Origin: Cylindrodendrum hubeiense
Taxonomy: Eukaryota; Ascomycota; Sordariomycetes; Hypocreales; Nectriaceae
Assembly: GCA_014621425.1 (NCBI GenBank)
Contig: JAANBB010000135.1
Location: forward strand, 24,705-88,704
Direction of reading: 5' to 3'
Length of the DNA: 64,000 nucleotides
Part shown: positions 51,594 to 63,051 of the stretch, in pieces
How positions within the stretch are numbered: position 1 is the first letter of the stretch
Layout: every line of letters begins with the position of its first letter
Made by a program: the position numbers and the translations under genes
Notes under the pieces: generated by a model
Seen by the model: the letters and a program-made list of their open reading frames with translations, nothing else
What the model was told of the DNA's origin: nothing
Databases searched by the model: none

Positions 51594-53255
51594 ATGTCCC
51601 TCCGCATAGCGCTGGATAATCAGCCCGAGTTCTACACCAACCTCGACCTCATCCAGGGTCGCGTCATCCTCGGGCTCAACCGCCCCGAGCAGATCGGCAG
51701 CATCGTCGTCAAGCTCGAGGGTGAGTCGGCCACTGCTCTGCAGGTCCCCAACGCATTTGAGTCCGAACTGGGAGCCAAACCCGGCTCGGTCCAGCGTGCC
51801 CCCGGCAGCATCGCCAGTGAGAACCACAAGATCCTGTACAAGCTGCAGCAGGTCTTCCCCGACGACTACTATGCCAGCTCCTCCAACCCCTACGGCGCCT
51901 ATCCCCTCCCTGCCGGCGAGCATGCGTTCCCTTTCAAGTTCAAGCTACCCATAAACAATGCTTGCAGCGACCCCATGGCCATGTCCCAGATCGGGGGCGT
52001 TGCCAACGCTGGCGGCTTTGGTGGTGGAGGACTCTTTGGTTTCGGCGGCGTGAGAGTCATGGACGGTAGCAAGCAGCTCTATCTCCGTCACGTCACAAAA
52101 ACGTTGCCCCCTTCACTAACCGGGTATCCGATGGAGGCCGAGGTTCGCTACTACCTCAAAGTCACCATTCAACGCCCAGGTCTCCTCAAGGAGAACTGGC
52201 GCTACCAGATTGGCCTCAAGTTCCTGCCCATCGAGCCTCCACGCCCCAAGAAGACGCCCCAGGAGGCCTTTGCCCGTCGGCCCTTTGCCTTCCAGCTCCG
52301 CAGTCCACAGCCGGAGAAGAAGCGGAGTTCGTTCTTCGGGATGAGAAGCGATGACTCCAAATCTGGTCCCACCCCGGACCCGGCTGCAGACTTCGACCCG
52401 GCCCCGTCAGTGGAGATATCGGCCCGGCTACCCCACCCCACCGTCCTCACTTGCAATCAACCCATTCCGCTCCGGCTGATTGCAAAGAAAATTGCCAATA
52501 ACCCTGAAGACGTCTACTTGGTATCGTTCCAGATGGACCTGATAGGTCATACCGATGTCAGAGCTCAGACTCTTCACAACAAGAAGCTGAACCGCTGGGT
52601 CGTCGCATCAAACCCCAACCTATGTATCCCTCTCACATCTTCACCAACGGATGAAGTGGGAAAGGAACTGGTCATTCCCGACGATGTGTGGAAGAATATG
52701 CCCCTTCCCAACACGGTGGCGCCTTCGTTTGTTACTTGCAACCTTGCCCGAAGATATGAGCTAGAGGTCAAGCTGGGTGTTGCATGGGGAAAGCCCAAGA
52801 AGGGTGTTGCGCCCAGACAGCCTCAAGTCATATATCTACCACTCCATTTTTCGCAGATAGACGTCTACTCCGGCCTCACTCCCCCAGCTGAACTTCTCAA
52901 GGCCGCCAGGTCGAGCCAGCCTGGGCGCGCAACGTTTGATAATACACCACCCCGACTACCGCCCAGACAACCATCTGTATCAGGGCCTTCGACATCCGGG
53001 CCACCTCCTCAGCAGGCACATCATGCTCCGCCACAGCAACATTCGGTTCCTCCTCAACCACCTCACGACCCGCTTTATCCGCCCCAGCTCGCCCCTGGTC
53101 AGACTGCTCCTGCTTACGACGATGCACCACCCAGTTATGATGAGGCCATGGCGGATGACGTATCCGTACCGGTTGATGGAATGCGCCCCCGGCCGGCGTA
53201 CAGCGGCGTTACGAACGAGAATGCGCCGAGTTCCATGCCACCCGAGAAGAGCTAA
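51594..53255 (+). CDS. Alpha-arrestin (ART-type trafficking adaptor)
   Basis: An intronless 553-residue protein from an ATG at 51594. Residues about 1-210 fit an arrestin N domain: YTNLDLIQGRVILGL, IGSIVVKLEGES, LPAGEHAFPFKFKLP, then the strand MEAEVRYYLKVTIQRPG. Residues about 270-430 fit the C domain (VEISARLPHPTVLTCNQPIP ... YELEVKLGVAWG). The tail of about 120 residues is Pro/Gln-rich and disordered and contains PPSYDEA, a PPxY motif for the WW domains of a Rsp5/HulA-type ubiquitin ligase. A Gly-rich loop (GGFGGGGLFGFGG) interrupts the N domain. Such adaptors direct ubiquitination and endocytosis of plasma-membrane transporters; the permease and MFS genes nearby are conceivable clients. 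Confidence 0.88.
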   Translation: MSLRIALDNQPEFYTNLDLIQGRVILGLNRPEQIGSIVVKLEGESATALQVPNAFESELGAKPGSVQRAPGSIASENHKILYKLQQVFPDDYYASSSNPYGAYPLPAGEHAFPFKFKLPINNACSDPMAMSQIGGVANAGGFGGGGLFGFGGVRVMDGSKQLYLRHVTKTLPPSLTGYPMEAEVRYYLKVTIQRPGLLKENWRYQIGLKFLPIEPPRPKKTPQEAFARRPFAFQLRSPQPEKKRSSFFGMRSDDSKSGPTPDPAADFDPAPSVEISARLPHPTVLTCNQPIPLRLIAKKIANNPEDVYLVSFQMDLIGHTDVRAQTLHNKKLNRWVVASNPNLCIPLTSSPTDEVGKELVIPDDVWKNMPLPNTVAPSFVTCNLARRYELEVKLGVAWGKPKKGVAPRQPQVIYLPLHFSQIDVYSGLTPPAELLKAARSSQPGRATFDNTPPRLPPRQPSVSGPSTSGPPPQQAHHAPPQQHSVPPQPPHDPLYPPQLAPGQTAPAYDDAPPSYDEAMADDVSVPVDGMRPRPAYSGVTNENAPSSMPPEKS

Positions 53256-54711
53256 TGAGGCCTGGTCTGTTTGTTTTATTTTTCTTCTGTACACATGTAT
53301 GACGACGATACGGGTGTTAGGGGCGCACGAAAGGCCAAAATCGGGCAAGGATGAGAAAGTGGAAATGGCCGATGGGCGCCCAGTCGATCATGCCTACATG
53401 GAGTCACAATGACTTGATGAAAATCAGGGGTTCCGGAGGAGTTTCTGGGAGGCGAGTCTTTGTGTTTGGCCTGAGAGAGAGCCCATGCTATCCTAGAACT
53501 AGATTTGCTGTGAAATTTAAATACAGGCTGGCGCGTGGTACAAATGGTTAGTGCTGGAGTGGAGGACTAATCGAATGTCATATAATGGTTGAATGCATAC
53601 AAAGACTGGCGTAGGAAGTTTCACGACATCTATGGTCACTCGTCAACCGCCACATATATCCGTGACTGCGATGGAATCGCAGCTCGATTCCCTCGTATAA
53701 AAATTTGAAGTGTGTAACTGATGAATGCTTTGACTTCGGACCTTAGCTTGCACAGTTAAAGCCGCCCTTTTAGGACAGAGAAACATTCGAACAGCATCCC
53801 CTGGTTTTACTATAGTTCCCAGGTTCGTAGTAGACTTAGGTTAACTAGGCTCAGACCTATCCAGTCCAGAGTTGCTCCTGGACAAGACGAGGAAGAGGAG
53901 CCTTGAAGTAGTTAGGAGCAGCTCAATGGTTTCAAGGGGGGTTTAGACATTGGTAAATGTATACCCAGGCAGTTTAAAAGGCGAACAAAATCGGGGTTCC
54001 CTCTCAATTCCCTCAAACGAGACTATTTGTTCCGCAGGAGGACCAGACGCCCCACGTCCTTTACCTTTTTAGGACATTTAACAGTGGACCAGCTTTTGAC
54101 TTCCTCAACACTGTCGCCGCCCCTCCTTTGCTCATTCAGTCACAGTGCCCCATAAATAGAACTGGCATATGTGCTTTGGGTTGGTTCTTTGCAGAATTGT
54201 AGGGTTAAGGAGAGTTGGTAATACAGACCTGGATTATACATTATAGGAAGCTCAGTGTGGACGAAAGTAAAGACTAAGAAACTGAATACAACATTTTTAG
54301 CTCTGCCACTTGACATGAAGTTAGACTAGTGTTTATCATCGCGTATCAGCACTGTGAGTAGTAAATGCAAACAGGACGGCCGTATCATCCAATCAGACTC
54401 CAAGACAGGGAAGAGTATTGATATTCGTAAAGCATGTATCATGATGTCCGGCAATAAATCATGGTATCCAATAAAAGTATAAAAACCCAATATGACTATT
54501 TATGAAACTAATAATTGTATTGGTTGTAATTATGTTTTTATGTCTTAGACTCCCATTGGGCGTGTATATGCGGCGCAAACCACCACCTCTTCCCGCTGCA
54601 AAAATTCCAGCTGTGACGTCACATAACCGCGCACTAAATGTCGAGCCGTCATATCGCAAAGCTCCCAATTGACCACTCATCCGCCACCCACGCGCGTGCG
54701 ACCTTGAAGCG
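53256..54711. other. Intergenic
   Basis: About 1.5 kb, AT-rich in the middle, between two plus-strand genes. I see no coding, RNA or clear repeat signal. Confidence 0.45.
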
Positions 54712-55802
54712 ATGAGTAGATGGCTCGTCCGGTTTAGACCGACTGCGATCGCAGTCACCACACCGACGACATGCCTGAGCGTGACTCGCGCGCAATGGCT
54801 CCTCAAAAGCCCACCCTGCCGGAGCTTCACGACAGGCCGTCCGCTGCAGGATGGAGATCCGCGGGTTCGTCCTCTAGGAAGACAGATTTCCGATGACTAT
54901 GCAACCATTCGAGATACTTATGGTATGCTTGTGCTCTCATTTATCCTCTTGTCAACTCCTTTACACGTTGTCAACTGACTCTTCTCTCAGAAACTCCCAA
55001 ATATCCTATCGTCCTCGCCCATGGACTCCTCGGTTTCTCTGAGCTCCAACTCAGTTCATACCTCCCCACGGTACAATACTGGCATGGCATCAAAGAAGCC
55101 CTCGTCGCGCAAGGCGCAACTGTCATCACGCCCACCGTGCCCCCCTCAAGCTCTATCGCCGACCGCGCCGCCGCCCTGCACGCGGCCCTCGCGGCTTGCG
55201 CGCCGGCGTCGGAAGCCGTTAACATCATCGCTCACAGCATGGGCGGCCTCGATGCCCGCTACATGCTCGCACATATGTCTCCTCCGCCCGTCCGCGTGGC
55301 CTCGCTCGTCACCGTCGCGACGCCGCATCGTGGCAGCGCCTTCGCCGACTTCCTCCTAGAGGAGGGCGGCGAGGCCCCCATCCACCTGCCCCGGCTCTAC
55401 GGGGCGATCGAGCGTGTGGGCTTTGGCACGGCGGCGTTTGCACAGCTGACGCGACGGTACATGCAGACCGAGTTCAACCCGGCGACACCCGACAGCCCGG
55501 ACGTTCGGTACTTCTCGTACGGAGCGGCCTTTGTGAAAACGCCGCCGCTGCTGAGCCCGTTCCGCTACCCGCACGGGGTGTTGGCCGAGGTGGAGGGTCC
55601 CAACGACGGGTTGGTGAGTGTGGAGAGCAGTCGATGGGGGACGTACAAGGGGACGCTGCTGGGGGTGAGCCACCTGGATCTTATCAACTGGTCGAACCGG
55701 ATGGGATGGACGGTGCGAGAGTGGATGGGGATGAAGAAAACGTTTAATGCGATTGCGTTTTACCTTGACATGGCTGATATGTTGGCTAAAGAGGGCTTAT
55801 AG
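54712..55802 (+). CDS. Mitochondrial-type lipase (TGL2-like)
   Basis: Exon 1 (54712-54922) and exon 2 (54991-55802), separated by a 68-nt intron with CAACTGAC and CTCAG, encode 340 residues. The first 45 residues are Arg/Ser/Thr-rich without acidic residues, a likely mitochondrial leader. Exon 2 opens with the oxyanion block PIVLAHGLLGFSEL. The nucleophile elbow is IIAHSMGGLDARYM (G-H-S-M-G). The acid is probably in GPNDGLVSVESSRWG and the His in GVSHLDLINW. This is an alpha/beta hydrolase with a complete triad, similar to the yeast mitochondrial triacylglycerol lipase Tgl2. The substrate is inferred from family. The 3' half is markedly GC-rich. Confidence 0.85.
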
Positions 55803-56501
55803 AGAGACAGAGAGACATGTGAGTAATGATGTGTACGATGTATGTAGATTACTATAGACTATATGTATGAACTTGCCATCACGAAAAGCAGTCGCAATTG
55901 AACATCGTCTCTCACATGAAGGGGTGAACTGATATGAGCTCTCACTGGGTTGGAGCCCGCAATTATTGACAGCCTGCATGCATCGAGATCTCAAAAAATA
56001 AATGTCTCACACCAATAAGTGGAGGAATGGGTACAAGGATGAGTTAAATGAAACATTCCGGGAGTGGCCGGAGACAAACCTGCAGCGGATCAAGGGATAT
56101 TAACTTCAACGGGCATTTTGAGACAGGTGAATTATGGGAAACGATAGCTTGCTTCAAACAGGTAGGTATCAGTAGTATTAGAATATAAAATACAGCCACC
56201 TGGCCACGAACACGTCGACGAGAGCCCGTCCTCCAGCACATTGCCCATGAGATCCAGGTATGTACAGCGCGATGCTTGACACATGCCCCGCTGTGAGTTG
56301 ACGGGGAGGCAAGCGTTGAGTTGATGGGGGGAACAAAGTCGATAGGACTGGAATTCGGGGTCACAGTCGGTCACCCGGCGTGTCGTAGAAGGCACCATGT
56401 CGTAACACCACTTCACCCGAGGCGCACAGTTGGCATCATAGATGGACTGTGCCCTGGGTCACCCTCCTCTCCTTCGACCACTGGCTGCCCGACCTCATCG
56501 T
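55803..56501. other. Intergenic between convergent genes
   Basis: The 3' flanks of the lipase and the small membrane protein. Minus ORFs at 56044-56416 overlap each other and lack support. Confidence 0.4.
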
Positions 56502-56821
56502 TTAGACCTCGGAAGGCTTGGAAGCCTTGCGCTTCAGGTTCCACTTGTGGACCGAAAGACCGATCAGGAAGATGGCGACTATCAAGGCGTGTTAGGGGCG
56601 CGACTTCAATTGAGATGAAAGACGAGAGATGAGATTGGAATAGGGATATGGATGGGGAAAGAGGAGGCGAGAAGGATGGATAATGATTGGGCCCTGAGAG
56701 ACTTACCGACTGCGATAATGCAGAAGACGACCATGACACCGACGTTCTTGGCGGGCCAGTTCTTGCGCCTGACAAGCTGGTGGACAGCATCGCGGGCGAT
56801 GAGGGACTTGATGGCGGCCAT
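56502..56821 (-). CDS. Small single-pass membrane protein (63 aa)
   Basis: Exon 1 (56821-56707) encodes MAAIKSLIARDAVHQLVRRK and continues NWPAKNVGVMVVFCIIAV; a 128-nt intron (GTAAGT donor, TAG acceptor) follows. Exon 2 (56578-56502) encodes VAIFLIGLSVHKWNLKRKAS, then KPSEV and a stop. Splicing makes one continuous hydrophobic helix (about residues 29-46) between two basic segments. Frame and phase fit exactly at the junction. I recognise a general pattern of tiny conserved fungal membrane proteins but no named family. A basic flank on each side is compatible with a mitochondrial or ER location. Easy to miss in annotation because both exons are short. Confidence 0.7.
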
Positions 56822-59800
56822 TGTGACGAGAGTGGAGATTGCTGTAGAGTCTCAGGTTAGCCAGCTGCAGATGAGCACGTGTATGTGAAGATGAGGATTG
56901 GCGAGGTCGCCAGGAGGCCAATTGGACGGGTTGGGCCGACGCAAGTGATGGCGGTGCGATGACGAGACGGCCGAGAGCTGGTTGAAAGCTGGTTGAACCG
57001 AAGCGAGGGCGAGAGCAAGAGAAATGAGTGCCGCGAGACTGCTCTTGGCTGGCGTCATGGGCGAACCATCACCCCGGGCGCTCCAGCTGCCGCATCAGGG
57101 CGGAGGGCGGCGAGCCACCGAGCAGGCAGTCCGGGAGACGTGGGATTTTCCGGCAGTTCGTCGAGGAGTCGCAGCAACGATTGACGGCAGCGACAGGATG
57201 GCCACGGATGGAATCCATTGCGGACATGGGAAGGGAAGGGCAAGGGGAACACGCAGAGAGAGCCTTACCTTAGGAAGCTTGGAGGGTGATGGAGAAGCAA
57301 AATGACTCTGGTCGCGAAGGCGGGCTCGGCCGTGGTTTTGTTGATCAGCTTGCCGGCACCAAAGGCACCACAGGTCGCAAAGAGTGGGGCCGACCAGCGT
57401 CACGCTCCAGAAAAGCTCGGGGCCATTTTGGAGGAGGATCCAGCTGGGGACTGGGCTAGGCCAAGGCGAGCCAGCGAGCAGCAAGCAGCAAGCAATCAAG
57501 CGGTACTGTACCTTTACTGTACGAAGTACGAATTGCGCAGAGCCGGCCAGGCCAGGGTCTGTTCTGGTGGAGGGGAGGGGGTGCGCCAATTGCAGAAGGG
57601 TGGCGGGATCAAACCCGTACTGTACTACGGTGCTATGTATGTACGATGGAGTAGTAGCCGCGGGAGCAGAGGGACGCACCCACGCTTCCGCTGATGAGTG
57701 GATTGTTGTTGATCGTGTTGATCATGATGTTGACGTTGATGCGCCAGACGGGGAATTAGACACTTCCAGGTGGAGAACAGGAGTGAATGCAACGCCAATT
57801 GAAGTCTCACTGCCTTGCTCCGTACAGTACTGAGCACACACGAAGAATGAGCAAGGCCCAGACCAGCGACAGCAACAACAAGAACAAGCGAGCCAGCTAT
57901 CGGCTCTGGTCGTCTACCTGGGTGGTGTGTGTCTGTGTGGGCGCGAGGGAATTGTTGCTACGGCCGAAGCGACCACCGACAGGATGGCAAAACAAGATGG
58001 GACCCCCAGGGACCGAAACACGCACCCCCATGATAGGCAAGGCACCGCAGGCAAACGCCAAACCCAGTAGGGCCCAGAGACAGAGAGAGGGGGGGAGAAG
58101 CTTGGATCCAATGGATGTAATCGCTCCCTCGCTCCCTCGCTCCCTCGTCCTCAATGGCAAGAAACAATAGCACCCCTACCTGCTCCCGGTATCGATGTTA
58201 GCTATATCGATATGAGCGACTCTGCCAAGAACAGCGGCTCATAGAGATCTACGGAGCATAGGGCTCGACTTGAAGCTACCGTCGCCAAGCCTGGCTCTGC
58301 CAAGCTGCCAAGCTGTCAATGCCTACCTACCTGACCGACCTGGGCGCGCCAGGCTCGACATCCCACTCGCTGATTGCCAGGTACAGTACCTACAGTAGCA
58401 CACTAACAATTGAAACTCGGAAGACGGCAGTGGACGCGGTGCGGTGAGATGACCCATGTGGGGAAGCCTTGCCGATTGAGCACCCATCGGAAGCCCATCC
58501 CAGGCCTGTCCAACCACACCGGCCAGTCCAACAGCCAGTCCAACGACCATGTCCCCATGCGTTGCCTCCCTCCACCACAATCATCGAGGTCCCACAAGTC
58601 CCACGGTCCACGGGGGCCCTTCCATCCCATCCCATGTGTGCAGACCGCATCCTGTACACTGTACTGCGCGGCAGCTTTGTATCCTGCGTGTGCGTGCGGT
58701 CTGGACTGGGTCTGCAACAAGTTACCGGTTTGGCTCAGTGTCATGGCGGCCAGCCCAGCCGTTGCGCGAATTTTGGGCCCGTTGGCCGCAACCAAGCACG
58801 CGAGTAATAATAAGAAAGTGTCGCGAATGGACTGCCGCGGGCGAGAGATTGCGGTAGGGGCACCGGGAGGAGACCGCCGGTCTGTCGTCGTGTCGTCGTG
58901 TCGCCATGTCGCTGTGGGTGCCGGCCTCACTCACTCACTCCATGCTGTTTTCGTTTGTTGTTATTATCACCACTTTCGCTGCGTTATCTCTGTCGCTTTC
59001 CAGATGGATGGATGGTCGGAAAGCTATTCAAGACAGCCATTGCACCGTAGACGGGCGAACTGAACGGTGGGTGTGCCAATTGATGGCCCACCAGCTATCG
59101 CGTCGCGTCCCCTTACTACGTAGGTAGTAAGTATAAGGCACGCAAGCATCATGAGCAATCCAAATGACTGAAACCAGCCATTTTTTTCTCTCTCACTTCC
59201 GCCTTCCATCGCTATCAACGAGCTCGGCCGGCCGACTCCATCAGCCTCCACTCTCCTCCGAAATTTCCACAGTCCGACGTGACACTGTGCATCCTGCGTA
59301 CCATTACTACGTGCGACGTCCGAGCCTGACAACAAACACGCCCTCGCATCGCTCGCGCACACCCACGCCCAGACCCAGGCGAAACCAATGCCGGGAAGAA
59401 GCGCGCCTCATCTGTTTCCGGCCTTGCCCATCCCCGGGCCCGCCGAGGCACAAAAGCGAGCGCGAGACGAGCGCACCCGTCGTCATGAACAACAAAGGCC
59501 TCACTACCACCAACGCTCAAGCCACGCAGCGGCCCTGGCGACTCGGACCTGCTGCAACCTGCCTGCATCCATGTGGCTCCCAGACCCAGCGGGACCTGGG
59601 GGAAAGCGTCGACTCGAAGCTGACCACTGACAACGCCTGCATTGGCCCAATTCAAGGCGCCTCGTCGTCCCCTCTGCAGTATCATCATCCCATCCGCTGC
59701 CCTTCCGCTGCCCGTCCGCTGCCCCGTTCTGCTCTCTCTCCCATGCTCTTCCCAGCGAGGCCCTGTGTTCCCACGCTGGCCCTGGAAACCCTGGGACGGC

Positions 59801-60716
59801 CAGAGCTCGACGAGCTTGATACACGGTCATTTTGGGCAAAGCTCCTCCCTGGAATGCCGACTTGTCCCCGTGAGGCGCTCACCTTTTTGCCTATCGCACC
59901 CGGACTCCCTCCCTGAGTCGAACCCCGGCCTGGCCAGCCTCCGCGACAGCCGCTTCCAATGACCTCATAGGGACCCTCCCGAAAAAAACGCCTCCCCGGC
60001 CCAGCTGCTGCCCTGTCCGGCTATTCCCATCCAGCTCCCGATCCGCGGCCCTTTTTCTTCCTGGTTTCGTCTTCGCCGATGGATGGCCGCCAAACGGTGT
60101 TCCTAGCTGGTCCTGGACTGCTTCCGCCCGCGGTCAAAGCTCAGAGGCGACTTCAACTGACTCCTACCTACTCTCGTGCATTGGACCCATTGATCCAGCC
60201 ATCGCCTGGGGCGGTTGACGCCTGCTGAAGACTCTTCCTGTGGCTGGGATGAGGGACAAATATTGCGCTCTCCTCCATGCAACCCGCCCCGTCGATTCTG
60301 CGGTACAGTAGCCTGTAAGTGGGATGCCGTCCCATCCGTCGCCAGTGGGCTTCCAGAACAAGCCCGCAGCACGCCGGCCGATAAAGCCAAGCCAGGGACG
60401 GGCAGCGGCAAAGTATGGGGTACTTGGTTAGTGAGGCCGAGTCGCAATCGTGCTCGCAGTGAGGCATTCGGCGACCCTCCTCCCCAAAGCCAAGAGGGAA
60501 TCCACCTGCGCTGTGTTCGTGCAGCAGCACGTCCCTCTGCTTGTCTGTAGAGGATGCGGCATGTTTGGCCGGCTCTGCTCGGTTGCCCAGCACTGGCAGC
60601 GAGATAGTGGAGTGTAATTATTCCAGCTGAGGTTTTCCAGGGCACATCCCATGACGCCCCACGCCTCGGCTGCGATATTCACCGTTCGCTGTTCGCTGTT
60701 CGCTTCAGCCAACGGG

Positions 60717-60764
<48 letters not shown>

Positions 60765-61617
60765 GACAAAGTATGATGCTATCCCGTTCCAGGTGCGCAT
60801 ACTACTTGATGAGGCTCACTTGTCCGGTTGTGATCCATAGCTCGCCTCGACCCTTGACATGCCTCCCACTGCTCGCTCCCTTGGCTCTGACACTCTTGCG
60901 AACTTGCGCGTTCTCGGCTCTTGGGTCGGTCTCTGCTGGCTCATTAGGCCCCACGAGGCACGCGGCCCAGAGGTTCACGAGACATTTTGTCGGTGAACCA
61001 GAAACAGGTAACTCGAGGCGGGCGATTGGCTGCCGACCCCGGGGAAGACGGAGATGCACAGGACGTTTATCAGTCAATGCCTCAACCTACTACTACGTAC
61101 CTCATGTACATACAGTGCTGTGCACGCCCGAGCAGTACCTACCCATGTGAGGTATCCATGCCACGCGCTCGTGGTCCCGTGCATGCGGCTTTTTCCTGTG
61201 ATTGACGCTGGCTGGCGCTTACTACGCTCGTACCACTGACAACTGCTGCTTGACGCTGGCTGATGGTGAGGGCACTGACGTAGGCATCTACCGACCACCG
61301 TCTAGATACAGCTCCCAGAGTCGTCCCATTCGTGACAGCCATCTTTGAGCATCCTAGCCAGCATCAGATCTTCCGGCAAGCTTGCCTGCGCTTCCTTGGC
61401 CTCCCTGGCCTGACTCGACTTAGCTGCCGCAGCGCTGTTCTCGCTCCCCGTCTGTCCTTGCCCTAGAGTGATTGGGCAGCTCATCGTGAATTTGGGTTGC
61501 GGTTGGCCTTAGTGAGCGATCCACCGCCGCCACACGGCACCCACCACCGTCGTCTTGATACCACTGCATCCCTTCTCTGGAACGACGAGCGTCGCAGTAT
61601 TGTACCTCTCAGTAGCC
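56822..61617. other. Long gene-poor GC-rich region
   Basis: About 4.8 kb upstream of the molybdate transporter. Many overlapping ORFs exist on both strands (for example 58410-59063, 59164-59916 and 60103-60645) as expected in GC-rich DNA, but I find no domains, leaders, consistent splicing or one-strand codon preference. A hexanucleotide repeat lies at 60716-60766. TACCTAC/GTAGGTA and TACAGTACC-type elements recur, as in promoters. A long leader, an ncRNA or a rapidly evolving gene cannot be excluded. Confidence 0.45.
60716..60766 (+). repeat. GGCAAC hexanucleotide repeat
   Basis: Seven uninterrupted GGCAAC units followed by GGCGAC. On the minus strand it would read alternating Pro-Leu, but no gene model supports that. 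Confidence 0.9.
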
Positions 61618-63051
61618 ATGGCGCGCTCCTGGCTAGATAACCTTAGGCGTCTCAACCGCAACAATGTCGACACTTTCCGATCAGCGCCATGGGCCGAGAT
61701 ATCGGGCTCCCTCGGCGATTTGGGCACTCTGCTGCCCCTCATGATTGCCCTCGCAGCTCAAGGCTCTATTAATCTCGGCACCACCCTAGTCTTCTCTGGG
61801 ATATTTAATATCCTCACCGGCATTGTCTATGGTATCCCACTGCCCGTCCAGCCCATGAAGGTGAGCACAGTCTCCAACTACTCTTGATGAGGAGTGGTCG
61901 CACAGATGTCATTGTCATAGAGCTAACTTACAACCCCGTAGGCCATCGCCGCCGCCGCCATCTCCGGGCGTGGAGATCCAGCCATGGGCGTTGTAACCGC
62001 GGCTGGTCAGTGGGTTGGTGCCGCCGTACTGGTCATGAGTGTCACAGGCATCCTGCGATGGGTCGTGTCTGTCGTGCCTATCCCCGTTGTCAAAGGCATC
62101 CAGCTCGGAGCTGGCCTCTCGTTGATTCTCGGCGCTGGCACGTCGTTGCTGCAGCCCTTGCACTGGATTCACCCGGCACTCGACAACCGGATCTGGGCCA
62201 TTGCGGCCTTCCTCGTCCTCATCGGCACCCAGAAGCTACCTCGCTTCCCATATGCCCTACTATTCTTCCTCCTTGCTCTGTTCCTGGCATTTATCCAGGT
62301 TCTCGGCTCTCACCACAGCCTGCCTTGGTTCCATATTTGGCGTCCTCATTTCGTCATGCCGCGATGGGTCGGCCATAACGATTCACCTGCTCTATGGATG
62401 GCTATCGGCCAACTGCCTCTGACTACGCTCAACTCCATCATCGCCGTGAGCGCCTTGTCTCACGATCTTCTCCCCAATATCCCCACCCCCTCGGTCAGCT
62501 CGATCGGTATCAGCGTGGCCGTGATGAACCTGACGAGTACCTGGTTTGGAGGGATGCCCGTGTGCCATGGCGCTGGTGGGCTGGCTGCCCAATACCGATT
62601 CGGTGCTCGAAGTGGTGCCAGCGTCATTGTCCTGGGTACCTTCAAGTTGCTGCTCGGTCTCATCTTTGGCGAGACTATCGTGGACCTTTTGGCGCATTAC
62701 CCTAAGAGTCTCCTCGGAATCATGGTTCTAGCGGCTGGGTTGGAGCTCGCCAAGGTCGGGCAGAGTCTCAATCAGGGAGCGCCCGATCTATGGCAGACAG
62801 CAGCTGAGCAAGACAACGACCATTCGATTGGGATTCTCCGTCGACATCGTGACATGTCAGACGACGAGCGCATGGAAAGGTGGACGGTCATGTTGACCAC
62901 GACGGCGGGTCTCCTTGCGTTCCGAAACGATGCTGTGGGGTTCCTGGCGGGCATGCTGTGCCATGGAGCGTACCGGCTGTCGGAGCGGTTGGCAGAGTGG
63001 AAGACACGTCGGGGAGGGTTCCCAACTGAGCGCAGCTCGCTCCTGCGATGA
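61618..63051 (+). CDS. Molybdate transporter, MOT1 family
   Basis: Exon 1 (61618-61860) and exon 2 (61942-63051), with an 81-nt intron (GTGAGC donor, TAG acceptor), encode 450 residues. The ATG at 61618 is the first in frame. About ten hydrophobic helices. The MOT1/sulfate-transporter-like signatures are APWAEISGSLGDLGTLLPLM and GIPLPVQPMKAIAAAAISG in the first half, then LPLTTLNSIIAVSALSHDL and GGMPVCHGAGGLAAQYRFGA in the second half. These paired P/G-rich blocks are the hallmark of MOT1 proteins, which take up molybdate for Moco enzymes such as nitrate reductase. Cell location (plasma membrane or vacuole) cannot be read. An acidic, Arg-rich loop precedes the last helix. Confidence 0.9.

Noticed and set aside
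59164..59916. 250-codon plus-strand ORF
   Set aside because: Low-complexity Pro/Ser/Arg composition with equally long antisense frames; no leader, domain or intron logic.
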